64,000 nucleotides of DNA, from positions 62,001-126,000 of the forward strand of contig NZ_LIQZ01000087.1 in assembly GCF_001418655.1 (NCBI RefSeq). Reading direction: 5' to 3'. Shown piece after piece: positions 48,827-57,457 of the stretch (position 1 is the stretch's first letter; each line of letters starts with the position of its first letter). Origin of the DNA: Streptomyces phaeochromogenes (GTDB lineage Bacteria > Actinomycetota > Actinomycetes > Streptomycetales > Streptomycetaceae). The notes beneath the pieces were generated by a model. That model was given only the letters and a program-made list of their open reading frames with translations. It was not told the DNA's origin and did not search any database. Both the position numbers and the translations under genes were made by a program.

Positions 48827-50605
48827 ATGCGCTCACCCGCCGTCGCTCCCCTCGGCCGAGGCCCCTTCCTCACCCGCTCGGCGGTCGGCACCGCCGGAGC
48901 GGAGGACACAGCCGAGGGCGCAGCAGAGGACGGAGCGGAGGACGGGCCAGGGGCAGCCGACCGGCTCGTGGTGCATCCCGTCCCGACCGGGTTGCCGCTC
49001 AACACCAGCTTCTCCGTCAAGGCCCGCAAGCCCGGCGGCGGGTGGCGGACGGTGCCGGTTCTGCGCGCCCGGACGAGGACCGTCGACGAGACGACCGGCG
49101 CTGGCATCGTCAGGAACACCTCGGTCGCCAACCTGGACTTCACCGGCACGGTCGAGGTCGAGGTCACCGCCGCCAAGGGCGCCATCGGCTCCGTAAGAAT
49201 CCGCCCCTTGTCGTACGCCGTCGAGCACGAGGTGAGTGGCGACACCGTCCGCTTCAGCCTCACCCGACCGCGCAACCTCTCCATCGAGATGGACGGCGAC
49301 CTCTACGACAACCTCCACCTGCACGCCAACCCGATCGAGCGGCAGCGGCCCGACGCCGACGACCCGGACGTCCTCTACTTCGGCCCCGGTATCCACACCG
49401 TCGCGGGCAACGTGCTGCAGGTGCCCAGCGGGAGGACGGTCTACCTGGCCGGCGGCGCGGTGCTCAAGGCCCGGGTGGACTTCACCAACGTGGAGAACGC
49501 CCGGCTGATCGGCCGGGGCATCCTGTACGACGCGGACGGCGGCACCACGGTGGCGTTCTCCAGGAACATCGAGATAGACGGCATCCTCGTCCTCGACCCG
49601 AGGACCGGCTACTCCTGCGCCATCGGCCAGTCCCAGCAGGTCACCGTCCGCAACCTGCACTCGTACAGCTGTGGGCAGTGGGGCGACGGCATCGATGTGT
49701 TCAGCAGCGAGGATGTCCTGATCGAGGGCGTCTTCATGCGGAACAGCGACGACTGTGTCGCCGTCTACGCCCACCGCTGGGACTACTACGGGGACTGCCG
49801 CAACATCACCGTCCGCGATTCCACTCTGTGGGCCGATGTCGCGCACCCGGTGAACATCGGCACGCACGGCGATCCGGAGAAGCCCGAGGTCATCGAGAAC
49901 ATCGTGCTGAGCGACATCGACGTCCTCCAGCACCGCGAGCCGCAGGTGCTCTACCAGGGCTGCTTCGCCCTCAATCCCGGTGACGGCACCCTCATCCGGA
50001 ACGTCCGTATCCAGGATGTCCGGGTCGAGGACTTCACCCGTGGCCAGCTGATCAACCTGCGGGTCATGGCCAACCGGTACAACGCCTCACCCGGCCGGGG
50101 CATCGAGGACGTGTACGTGCGGAATCTGACGTACGACGGCACGCACGCGGACACGGCGATCCTGGCCGGCTACGACGCCGACCGGCCCGTCAAGAACGTC
50201 ACCTTCCAGAACCTGACGGTCAACGGCACGGTCGTCCACGACCGGATGGAGAAGCCGGGCTGGTTCCTGACCACCGACATGGTGCCGATGTTCGCCAACG
50301 AGCACGTGCGGAGCCTCCGCTTCCTCGACGAGTCGACGGCCGCCTCCACGGTGGCCCCGGAGATCACCGGCGCGGGCGAGGCGACGGCCACCACGAACCG
50401 CGCCTTCAACCACCTCGTCACCGCGACCGCCCTGCCGACGTCGTTCGACGCCGAGGGGCTGCCCGAGGGCCTGGTGATCGACAAGGACACGGGACTCGTC
50501 TCCGGGACCCCTGAGGCGCCCGGCACCAGCACGGTCACCGTCTCGGCCACGAACGCGGCGGGCACGGCGACCAAGTCCCTCAGGCTCACCGTCCGGAACG
50601 TGTGA
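48827..50605 (+). CDS. GH28-like right-handed beta-helix glycosidase with C-terminal Ig-like domain
   Basis: A 592-residue polygalacturonase-superfamily protein. The parallel beta-helix spans about 150-500; the catalytic aspartates are in GDGIDVFSSEDVLIEGVFMRNSDDCVAVY (about 285-313). The last ~80 residues form a putative Ig domain (LVIDKDTGLVSGTPEAPGTSTVTVSATNAAGTATKSL). The family cleaves pectic or related polysaccharides. The N-terminus lacks a clear signal peptide and is acidic and alanine-rich (AEDTAEGAAEDGAEDG), which is odd for an enzyme expected to be secreted. ATG 48827 follows AGGAG; the frame also opens at 48767, inside the operator. It is preceded by the perfect operator palindrome. 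Confidence 0.82.
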   Translation: MRSPAVAPLGRGPFLTRSAVGTAGAEDTAEGAAEDGAEDGPGAADRLVVHPVPTGLPLNTSFSVKARKPGGGWRTVPVLRARTRTVDETTGAGIVRNTSVANLDFTGTVEVEVTAAKGAIGSVRIRPLSYAVEHEVSGDTVRFSLTRPRNLSIEMDGDLYDNLHLHANPIERQRPDADDPDVLYFGPGIHTVAGNVLQVPSGRTVYLAGGAVLKARVDFTNVENARLIGRGILYDADGGTTVAFSRNIEIDGILVLDPRTGYSCAIGQSQQVTVRNLHSYSCGQWGDGIDVFSSEDVLIEGVFMRNSDDCVAVYAHRWDYYGDCRNITVRDSTLWADVAHPVNIGTHGDPEKPEVIENIVLSDIDVLQHREPQVLYQGCFALNPGDGTLIRNVRIQDVRVEDFTRGQLINLRVMANRYNASPGRGIEDVYVRNLTYDGTHADTAILAGYDADRPVKNVTFQNLTVNGTVVHDRMEKPGWFLTTDMVPMFANEHVRSLRFLDESTAASTVAPEITGAGEATATTNRAFNHLVTATALPTSFDAEGLPEGLVIDKDTGLVSGTPEAPGTSTVTVSATNAAGTATKSLRLTVRNV

Positions 50606-50659
50606 GGGGGAGTCGCTCGTGTCGGGATCGGAAACGCCTTCTGTGCGAACCGAGCAGTA

Positions 50660-50756
50660 CGGGCGGGCCGTACGTACTACTGCACGGTCTCCGCCACCAA
50701 CCCGCAGGAGGCAAGCGGCAGCAGCTCGGGGTGGGTGGCGGCGACCGTCAGCCTCC
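50660..50756 (+). pseudogene. Remnant of an extracellular Ig-like domain C-terminus
   Basis: One frame reads RAGRTYYCTVSATNPQEASG then SSSGWVAATVSL, the closing strands of the Ig-like modules common in Streptomyces secreted enzymes. There is no gene body in front of it; the preceding GH28-like gene ends at 50605 in another frame. It looks like the tail of a deleted or truncated gene. Confidence 0.45.
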
Positions 50757-50960
50757 CCGCTGTGCCGCGATCGTGCCGCGACCGACGTGCACCGGGACTG
50801 CCTCCGGCGCGGCCGTTTCCCCCGATGACGGCGTCGCCCGGACCCCCCTCGCCGAGGGAGAGATCCCCGGCTTCGGCGACGCCCCCACCTGAGCGGTCCC
50901 CCGCAGTGCGGGTGTGCTCCCGTGCTGCCTCCGGGCCACTGATCCTTCCCAGGGTTGGAG

Positions 50961-52217
50961 ATGCACAGAATGAGCCGCACATCCCCCCACCAGCACCTCC
51001 CCAGCACGGAGTTGAGCCGCCGCGGTCTGCTGAGGACCGCCGGTGGCCTCACCGCCGCCCTCGCCGTCGGCGCCTCCGCCACGGCCCTCACCGGCAGTAC
51101 CGCGGCGGCGGCCCCGGCCACCTTCACCCACCCGGGCATGCTGCACGCGTACGGCGAACTCAACCGGGCCAAGGTGCGCGTCGCCGCGGGGAACGAACCC
51201 TGGCTGTCCGGCTGGAACCGGCTGACCGCCAACTCGCACTCGGCCGCGACCTGGACGGCGCGTCCGCAGGCCACGATCATCCGCGGCGGCACCGGCGAGA
51301 ACTACGGCATCCTCTACAACGACATCCACGCCGCCTACCAGAACGCCCTGCGCTGGAGGATCGCCGGCACCACGGCCCACGGCGACAAGGCCCGCGACAT
51401 CCTCAACGCCTGGTCGGCCACGCTCACCACGGTCACCGGCAACGCCGACCGTTTCCTGGCCGCCGGGATCTACGGCTACCAGTTCGCCAACGTCGCCGAA
51501 CTCATGCGCGGCTACAGCGGGTTCGACCTCGACCGGTTCAGGACGATGATGCTCAACGTCTTCTACCCGCTCAACAACCAGTTCCTCAACAACCACAACG
51601 ACGCCTGCATCACCAACTACTGGGCCAACTGGGACCTGTGCAACATGAACTCGGTCCTCGCCATCGGCATCCTCTGCGACGACGCCGCCAAGTACGACCA
51701 GGCCGTGAACTACTTCAAGAACGGCGCGGGCAACGGCTCCATCACCCACGCCGTCCCGTTCGTGTACGACTCGCAGGGTCTCGCCCAGTGGCAGGAGAGC
51801 GGGCGCGACCAGGGCCACACCATGATGGGCATGGGCCAGATGGGCGCCTTCTGCGAGATGGCCTGGTCGCAGGGCGAGGACCTGTACGGCTACGGCGACA
51901 ACCGGTTCATGAAGGCCGCCCAGTACGTCGCCAAGTACAACCTCGGACAGGACGTGCCCTTCACGACGTACACCTGGGGCACCGGGCAGAACTGTGCCCA
52001 GCAGTCGCACACTGTGATCTCCGCGGCGAGTCGGGGGCAGGCCAGGCCGGTCTGGGACCTCCTCCACTACCACTACGCCCGTCGGCGCGGGCTGTCCGTC
52101 CCCTACATCACCGCCATGGCCGAGAGCGTGCGGCCCGAGGGCGGCGGGGGTGACTACGGCGCCAACAGCGGGGGCTTCGACCAGCTCGGCTTCGGGACGC
52201 TGATGTACGCCAAGTAG
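50961..52217 (+). CDS. Secreted alginate-lyase-family (PF05426) polysaccharide lyase
   Basis: A 418-residue protein exported by the Tat route: the signal peptide has SRRGLLRTAGG (near residue 19) followed by a hydrophobic stretch ending at AAAA. The rest is an alpha/alpha toroid as in the alginate-lyase family: the GILYNDIHAAYQNAL, NNHNDACITNYWANWDLCNM (catalytic asparagine/histidine region) and GRDQGHTMMGMGQMGAF segments are visible. The family splits uronate-containing polysaccharides by beta-elimination; plant-wall uronates fit the context better than alginate. ATG 50970 (GGAG nine bases before) is an alternative start. I see no clear AACCGGTT site directly upstream. Confidence 0.85.
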   Translation: MHRMSRTSPHQHLPSTELSRRGLLRTAGGLTAALAVGASATALTGSTAAAAPATFTHPGMLHAYGELNRAKVRVAAGNEPWLSGWNRLTANSHSAATWTARPQATIIRGGTGENYGILYNDIHAAYQNALRWRIAGTTAHGDKARDILNAWSATLTTVTGNADRFLAAGIYGYQFANVAELMRGYSGFDLDRFRTMMLNVFYPLNNQFLNNHNDACITNYWANWDLCNMNSVLAIGILCDDAAKYDQAVNYFKNGAGNGSITHAVPFVYDSQGLAQWQESGRDQGHTMMGMGQMGAFCEMAWSQGEDLYGYGDNRFMKAAQYVAKYNLGQDVPFTTYTWGTGQNCAQQSHTVISAASRGQARPVWDLLHYHYARRRGLSVPYITAMAESVRPEGGGGDYGANSGGFDQLGFGTLMYAK

Positions 52218-52265
52218 CCGCTGCCGACTGGCACTTGAGAGTGACCGGCGGGTGCCGGCTGCCGG

Positions 52266-53336
52266 TCACTCACGTGTCTCCGACGGCGGCGCCACCGAAG
52301 CTCGTACGACCACGTGCGTGCCCAGGAGCAGGTGTTCGTCGGGGGCGTCCGGGGTGCGGGTCAGGGCCGTGCGGACCGCGAGCCGGCCCAGGTCCTCGTA
52401 GGGGACGTGGACGGTGGTCAGCGGCGGGTTGAGGTCCCGGGCGAAGGGGATGTCGTCGTAGCCGACCAGGGAGACGTCCTCCGGGACGGAGAGCCCTGCC
52501 TCGTGGAGGGCGGTCAGAGCGCCGGAGGCGACCATGTCGGTGGACGCCATGACCGCGGTGAAGTCGAGGCCCTGGGCGAGGGCCTGACGGATGAGGCGGT
52601 GGCCCGAGTCGCGGGTGAAGTCCCCGAAGAGGCGGAGAGTCGGGTCCGCGGTGACGCCGCGGGCCCGGTGGGCCGCCAGGTAGCCCTGCTCGCGGCCCTG
52701 GGCCGTGGTGTTGGACGGTTTGCCGCCCAGGAAGAGGACACGGCGGTGGCCCTGGGCGAGGAGATGGGCGCAGAGTGCGTACGCCCCGCTCTCGTTGTCG
52801 TACTCGATGACGGTCACCGGAGTGCCCGGGTCCAGGGGCGGACGGCCGCAGAGGACCAGGCGGGAGCCCGCGGAGGCCAGGGAGTCCGCGATACGGGCCA
52901 TGCGTTCGCGGTACTCGGCGGTGTCCGCGGTGCCGCCGACCAGGATCACCGCGGCGGCACGCTGGGCGCGCATCATCTCGATGAACTCCAGCTGGCGTTC
53001 GGCGTCGCCGTCGGTGCTGCACACGAGGGACAGATGGCCGAGCCGGGTCGCCTCGCGCTCCACGCCGTGTGCCATGTGCGCGAAGGACGGGCCCGTGATG
53101 TCGTCCAGGACGAACGCGAGCGTGGGAGTGCCCGCCCCCGCGATGGCCTTGGCGCGGGCGTCCGCCACGTAGTCGAGGTCGCGGACCGCCCGCATCACGC
53201 GGGTACGGGTCGAGGTGCTGACCGGGTACTCGCCGCCGAGGACACGCGACACCGTGGACGCCGATACACCGGCTCGTGCCGCCACGTCCCGGATGGTGCG
53301 TCGGCCCCCGACGTCGCCGGTGGTCTTCCTGGTCAT
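52266..53336 (-). CDS. LacI-family transcriptional repressor of the polysaccharide genes
   Basis: A 356-residue LacI/GalR protein. The helix-turn-helix TIRDVAARAGVSASTVSRVLGG with hinge helix TRTRVMRAVRDLDYVADARAKAIAG occupies residues 14-68, and the periplasmic-binding-like effector domain follows (LAFVLDDITGPSFAHMAHGVEREA; VMASTDMVASGALTALHEAGLSVPEDVSLVGYDDIPFA). It should bind AACCGGTT operators and let go on binding a sugar from plant polysaccharide. An operator copy lies 82 bases upstream of its own start, so it is probably autoregulated. It is convergent with the lyase gene. Confidence 0.92.
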   Translation of the reverse strand: MTRKTTGDVGGRRTIRDVAARAGVSASTVSRVLGGEYPVSTSTRTRVMRAVRDLDYVADARAKAIAGAGTPTLAFVLDDITGPSFAHMAHGVEREATRLGHLSLVCSTDGDAERQLEFIEMMRAQRAAAVILVGGTADTAEYRERMARIADSLASAGSRLVLCGRPPLDPGTPVTVIEYDNESGAYALCAHLLAQGHRRVLFLGGKPSNTTAQGREQGYLAAHRARGVTADPTLRLFGDFTRDSGHRLIRQALAQGLDFTAVMASTDMVASGALTALHEAGLSVPEDVSLVGYDDIPFARDLNPPLTTVHVPYEDLGRLAVRTALTRTPDAPDEHLLLGTHVVVRASVAPPSETRE

Positions 53337-53417
53337 GACCCGCCCCTCTGCTCCGCCCCGGAACCGACTCGTCCGCCGCCCGGGTGCGCCCCACCCCTGG
53401 GAAGTGCGGTAACGCTC

Positions 53418-53432
53418 GTGGCAACCGGTTCC
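53418..53432. promoter_or_regulatory. LacI-type operator upstream of the lacI-family gene
   Basis: gtggcaaccggttcc, identical over 15 bases to the GH43 site at 46995-47009, is located upstream of the LacI-family start on the minus strand. This supports autoregulation and defines the operator of this regulator. Confidence 0.8.
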
Positions 53433-53506
53433 CGGGCCGGAGGCTAGCAGGGGGAACGGCGGACGGGGAGGGGGCGGAATTCCGCTGTCACAGGGAAGAG
53501 CCCCTG

Positions 53507-55375
53507 TCACAGGGAATAGCCCCGCAGCTTTCGGTACAGCGTCGCGCGGGCGATGCCCAACGCCGCCGCGGCACGTGCCTTGTTGCCGCCGTGGCTGCGC
53601 AGCGACTCCAGGATGGCGGTGCGTTCGGCGAGTTCCATCGGGCTCAACTGCCTTGTCGCGGGGCCCTCCCGGACGAGGTCCGGGAGTTCGGTGCGCCGCA
53701 CCGGGCCTGCCACCTGGCGGTGCTCGGCCAACGCCCTGACGAGATGGGCGAGTTCCGTGATGTTCCCGGGCCACGGATGGCGTTCCAGGGCCCGTAGTGC
53801 GTCCAGTGTCCAGGTGAGCGGCGGCCGTCCCGGTACCGGCTTCGGTGCCAGTTCGGGGAGCAACTCCCGTATGTCGTCCGGGCGTTCGCGCAGCGCCGGG
53901 AGAGTCACCGAGCGGGCGGCCAGGGTGTCGAGCAGCCGCTGGAGACAGGGACCCGGGGGAGTGCCGGGTGTGAACGTGAGGAGCAGAGGTGCGTCCGGGC
54001 GTTCGTCCAAGAGGGAGTTGAGAGCGGCGACGTCGGCCTGGGCGAGGCGCTCGGCGTGCCGGAGCAGCAGCGCGTGGTCGCTCGCCAACGCCGTTGCCCA
54101 GATGCCGGGTTCATCGACCGGGCCCTCCGCCGCGTCCACGACCACCGGATCCAGGTCCCCGCGCGCCCTCAGCAACTCCCTTGCCAGGGCGGTCTTTCCG
54201 GTCCCGCGTTCCCCGGTCAGGAGCAGGGGCTCCCGGGAACGGGCCAGTTCAGCGGCCTTCGCCGTCGCGTGACGCCAGGGCACCGAGCGCCCGGCGAGCG
54301 CGACACGGGGATGCTGCGCGTGCGGTCGCACGGCTTCGTCGGCGGGCGGCTCGACCACGGCGACCACACCGATGACCGCGCCCTCGTGGCGTACGGGGGT
54401 GACATGGGCCGTGCCCGTGCCGTCGGGGAGTTCGAGGTCGAAGGCGACGGAACTGTTCCTGTGCCGCGCCGAGTCGTACGGCTCGGACGGACGGGCCGGC
54501 TCAGAGAGGCCGTACGGCTCAGAAGTGCCCGTCGGCTCAGAAGCGCCGGCCGGTTCACAGGGGTCGTACGCCTCGGAGGGGTCGGTGTCGTCCCGCCCCG
54601 AGCCGTTCGCCGCCGCGGTCCGCTCCAGGACCGCCACCGCGCCCGGCGACAGCATTCCCGCCGCCGCGTCGCTCAGCAGCCGGTTCTTGCCGTCGAGCGC
54701 CACGACCGCGGCCCCGGGTCGTGCGGCGGCCCGCTGGAAGGCGTCGAGCAGCACGCGCTCCGTCGTGCGGGACCGGGCCAGCAGCTCCGCCTCGACGGCC
54801 GTCGCCGTGGCCTCGGCGAGGGCGGCGCCGGGATGCGGCGTACACCCGGTGCACAGGCCGCACGCGACGGTCACCGTGCCCAGGACCTGGCCGTTCTCCG
54901 GGGCCAGCACCGGCACACTGACGGCGGACACGTCCTGCCACAGGTCGAGGAAGTGCTCGGGGCCGTGCACCTCCGCGCGACGCCGGGTGCGCAGGGCGAG
55001 GGCCGCGCTGTTGTGCCCGACCTCCTGCTCGGACAGGTCGTGGCACTTCTCGTCGCCGGGCCCGCTCCCGGCCGACCAGAGCACGCGCAGCCGCTCGTCG
55101 GTGAGGACGAGGGACGACTGCCCCGAGGCGAGGGCGGGGGCGAGCCGTTCGAGCACGGGCCGCGCGGCGGTCAGCAGGGCCGACCGTGCGGGAGGCAGGG
55201 GCTCGGAGGGTTCCGTCAGGTCGTGCCGTACGCCGAAGAAACGGGCGCGCCGCCAGGCGGCGACGATCTCGTCAGGTACTCCGTCGGGCAGCGGGCGTCC
55301 CGTCAGGAACCGCTCTCGCGCCTGGCGCAGCGGCATGAGAGCGGGTCGGGCTGGGGACTCTTCGGTGGTCGTCAC
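53507..55375 (-). CDS. AcoR-like GAF/AAA/Fis-type activator lacking the sigma-54 motif
   Basis: A 622-residue regulator. A GAF-type sensor (about 60-260), a second PAS-like region, an AAA domain (P-loop GERGTGKTAL near 410; LDALRALERHPWPGNITEL) and a C-terminal Fis helix-turn-helix (ILESLRSHGGNKARAAAALG then IARATLYRKL) follow the AcoR/NtrC pattern. The GAFTGA loop that contacts sigma-54 is absent, as expected in Streptomyces, which has no sigma-54. A repetitive insert around residues 268-310 holds several SEP units (PTGTSEPYGLSEPARPSEPY). It diverges from the aromatic operon and should activate it through the half-sites at 55451-55533. GTG 55375 follows GGGAGG. Confidence 0.87.
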   Translation of the reverse strand: MTTTEESPARPALMPLRQARERFLTGRPLPDGVPDEIVAAWRRARFFGVRHDLTEPSEPLPPARSALLTAARPVLERLAPALASGQSSLVLTDERLRVLWSAGSGPGDEKCHDLSEQEVGHNSAALALRTRRRAEVHGPEHFLDLWQDVSAVSVPVLAPENGQVLGTVTVACGLCTGCTPHPGAALAEATATAVEAELLARSRTTERVLLDAFQRAAARPGAAVVALDGKNRLLSDAAAGMLSPGAVAVLERTAAANGSGRDDTDPSEAYDPCEPAGASEPTGTSEPYGLSEPARPSEPYDSARHRNSSVAFDLELPDGTGTAHVTPVRHEGAVIGVVAVVEPPADEAVRPHAQHPRVALAGRSVPWRHATAKAAELARSREPLLLTGERGTGKTALARELLRARGDLDPVVVDAAEGPVDEPGIWATALASDHALLLRHAERLAQADVAALNSLLDERPDAPLLLTFTPGTPPGPCLQRLLDTLAARSVTLPALRERPDDIRELLPELAPKPVPGRPPLTWTLDALRALERHPWPGNITELAHLVRALAEHRQVAGPVRRTELPDLVREGPATRQLSPMELAERTAILESLRSHGGNKARAAAALGIARATLYRKLRGYSL

Positions 55376-55450
55376 GGCGCCTCCCACCGTACCGGGCATG
55401 GTTGAAGAGGTAACAAAGGGGCGCACTCGCTGTGTTCCGCGCCCGCGCCG

Positions 55451-55533
55451 GTGTCCCCTTGAACCCGCGCCGGTGTCCCGCAAACCAGCACCTGTGTCCC
55501 GCAAACCAGCACCGGTGTCTCGTAATGAGACAC
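55451..55533. promoter_or_regulatory. Array of phased activator half-sites in the hydroxyquinol operon promoter
   Basis: The half-site GTGTCYC begins at 55451, 55473, 55494 and 55515, i.e. every 21-22 bases, or two helical turns. The last copy is completed to a palindrome, GTGTCTCGTAATGAGACAC (55515-55533). Two units share a longer repeat, gtgtcccgcaaaccagcacc. The array lies between the AcoR-like gene and the monooxygenase gene. Confidence 0.75.
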
Positions 55534-55601
55534 CCGCGTTCCCGCGTATCGCACCATGATCATGAATGGTTGGTGCTGTTCTCATCCTCTGGAGCGTGCC
55601 C

Positions 55602-57350
55602 GTGCACAACGTCGAGCCCGTAGTCGAGACCGACGTACTCATCGTGGGCAGCGGCCCCGCGGGCGCGTCGGCCGCCCTGGCCCTGAGCACCTACGGCGTG
55701 CCCAACATCGTGGTCACCCGCTACGCGAGTCTCGCCGACACACCCCGCGCCCACATCACCAACCAGCGCACGATGGAGGTCCTGCGCGACCTCGGTGTCG
55801 AGCAGGAGGTCGTCGCGCAGGCCACGCCCCAGCACCTGATGGGCAACACCACCTTCTGCACCAGCCTGGCCGGCGAGGAACTCGGCCGCGTCCGCTCCTG
55901 GGGCAACGACCCCCTCGTACAGGCCGCGCACGACCTCGCCAGCCCGACCCGTATGTGCGACATGCCCCAGCACCTCATGGAGCCGGTGCTCGTCGAAGCC
56001 GCCGTCGCCCGCGGCACCCACCTCCGCTTCAGCACGGTCTACAAGTCCTTCGTCCAGGACGCCGACGGAGTCACGGTCACCGTCGAGGACCGGCTGCGCG
56101 GCGACGAGTACACCATCCGCGCCAAGTACCTGATCGGCGCCGACGGGGGCCGCTCGAAGGTCGCCGAGGACGCCGGGCTGCCGATGGGCGGCCAGATGGG
56201 CGTGGCCGGCAGCATCAACATCGTCTTCGACGCGGACCTGAGCAAGTACACCGCGCACCGGCCGTCCACGCTCTACTGGGTGCTCGCCCCGGGCGCCACC
56301 GTCGGCGGCATCGGCGCGGGCCTCGTCCGCAACGTCCGCCCCTGGAACGAGTGGATGATCGTCTGGGGCTACGACGTGACCGCGGGCGCCCCGGACCTCA
56401 CCACCGAGTACGCGGAGTCCATCGTCCGCAGACTCGTCGGCGACGACGAGATCCCCGTGACCATCAAGTCCTCCTCGGCGTGGACGGTCAACGAGATGTA
56501 CGCCGAGACGTACTCGAACGGCCGCGTCTTCTGCGCGGGCGACGCCACGCACCGCCATCCGCCGTCCAACGGCCTCGGCTCCAACACCTCCGTCCAGGAC
56601 GCGTACAACCTGGCGTGGAAACTCAAGCTCGTCCTCGACGGCTCCGCCTCGCCGAAGCTCCTCGACACGTACACCGCCGAGCGCGCCCCGGTCGGCAGGC
56701 AGATCGTCACCCGCGCCAACAAGTCGATCGGCGAGACCGCGCCGATCTTCGAGGCGCTCGACGGTCTCTCCCCGCAGAGCCCCGAGCAGCTGTGGGCCAA
56801 CATCGCCGCCCGCAAGGACGCCACCGAGGCCGCCGAGAAGCAGCGCGCCCGCCTCCGTGAGGCGATCGCCTTCAAGGTGTACGAGTTCAACGCGCACGGC
56901 GTCGATCTCAACCAGCGGTACGCGTCGGACGCGGTCGTTCCCGACGGTACGGAGGATCCCGGGTTCGAGCGGGACCCCGAGCTGTACCACCAGCCGTCCT
57001 CGCGGCCCGGTGCCAAGCTGCCGCACGCGTGGATCACGGCCGGGGACCGGACCCTGTCCACGCTCGACGCGGCCGGGCAGGGGCGCTTCACCCTGTTCAC
57101 CGGTATCGGTGGGGACTGCTGGGTGCGGGCCGCCGAGGCCATCGGCCTCGATATCGCCACCGCCGTTGTCGGGCCCGGGCAGCAGTACGAGGATCCGTAC
57201 GGTGACTGGGCGCGGCTGAGCGAGGTCTCCGACTCGGGTGCGCTGCTCGTGCGGCCCGACGGGTACGTGGCGTTTCGGTACGCGACGGCCGCCGGGGACG
57301 CGGAGGAGCTGCTGGGGGCCGCGGTGCGACGGATTCTCGGTCACGGGTAG
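55602..57350 (+). CDS. FAD-dependent aromatic monooxygenase (PheA/TfdB type), probable resorcinol/phenol hydroxylase
   Basis: A 582-residue group A flavoprotein hydroxylase. VLIVGSGPAGASAALAL binds FAD, DGGRSKVAE follows the NAD(P)H-region DG motif, and GDATHRHPPSNGLGSNTSVQDAYNLAWKL is the second FAD motif of the phenol/2,4-dichlorophenol hydroxylase branch. The C-terminal thioredoxin-like domain (FTGIGGDCW) is present. With the downstream hydroxyquinol dioxygenase and maleylacetate reductase, it probably hydroxylates resorcinol or a similar diol to hydroxyquinol. GTG 55602 was chosen because GGAG lies seven bases upstream; the frame extends to ATG 55566. Confidence 0.88.
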   Translation: MHNVEPVVETDVLIVGSGPAGASAALALSTYGVPNIVVTRYASLADTPRAHITNQRTMEVLRDLGVEQEVVAQATPQHLMGNTTFCTSLAGEELGRVRSWGNDPLVQAAHDLASPTRMCDMPQHLMEPVLVEAAVARGTHLRFSTVYKSFVQDADGVTVTVEDRLRGDEYTIRAKYLIGADGGRSKVAEDAGLPMGGQMGVAGSINIVFDADLSKYTAHRPSTLYWVLAPGATVGGIGAGLVRNVRPWNEWMIVWGYDVTAGAPDLTTEYAESIVRRLVGDDEIPVTIKSSSAWTVNEMYAETYSNGRVFCAGDATHRHPPSNGLGSNTSVQDAYNLAWKLKLVLDGSASPKLLDTYTAERAPVGRQIVTRANKSIGETAPIFEALDGLSPQSPEQLWANIAARKDATEAAEKQRARLREAIAFKVYEFNAHGVDLNQRYASDAVVPDGTEDPGFERDPELYHQPSSRPGAKLPHAWITAGDRTLSTLDAAGQGRFTLFTGIGGDCWVRAAEAIGLDIATAVVGPGQQYEDPYGDWARLSEVSDSGALLVRPDGYVAFRYATAAGDAEELLGAAVRRILGHG

Positions 57351-57457
57351 CTCCGCGGGTCGTGCCGCTGAAGGGGCTCCCCGTACGGGCGGAGTAGGAC
57401 AATGATCGTCGGGAAGCGGGACACGGCGAATCGGGACACAGCGGATCAGGAGTCGTC

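Noticed and set aside
55376-55690. Upstream extension of the AcoR-like frame to 55690
   Set aside because: It would run through the phased half-site array and translates to DTGAG repeats; GTG 55375 has a proper GGGAGG site.
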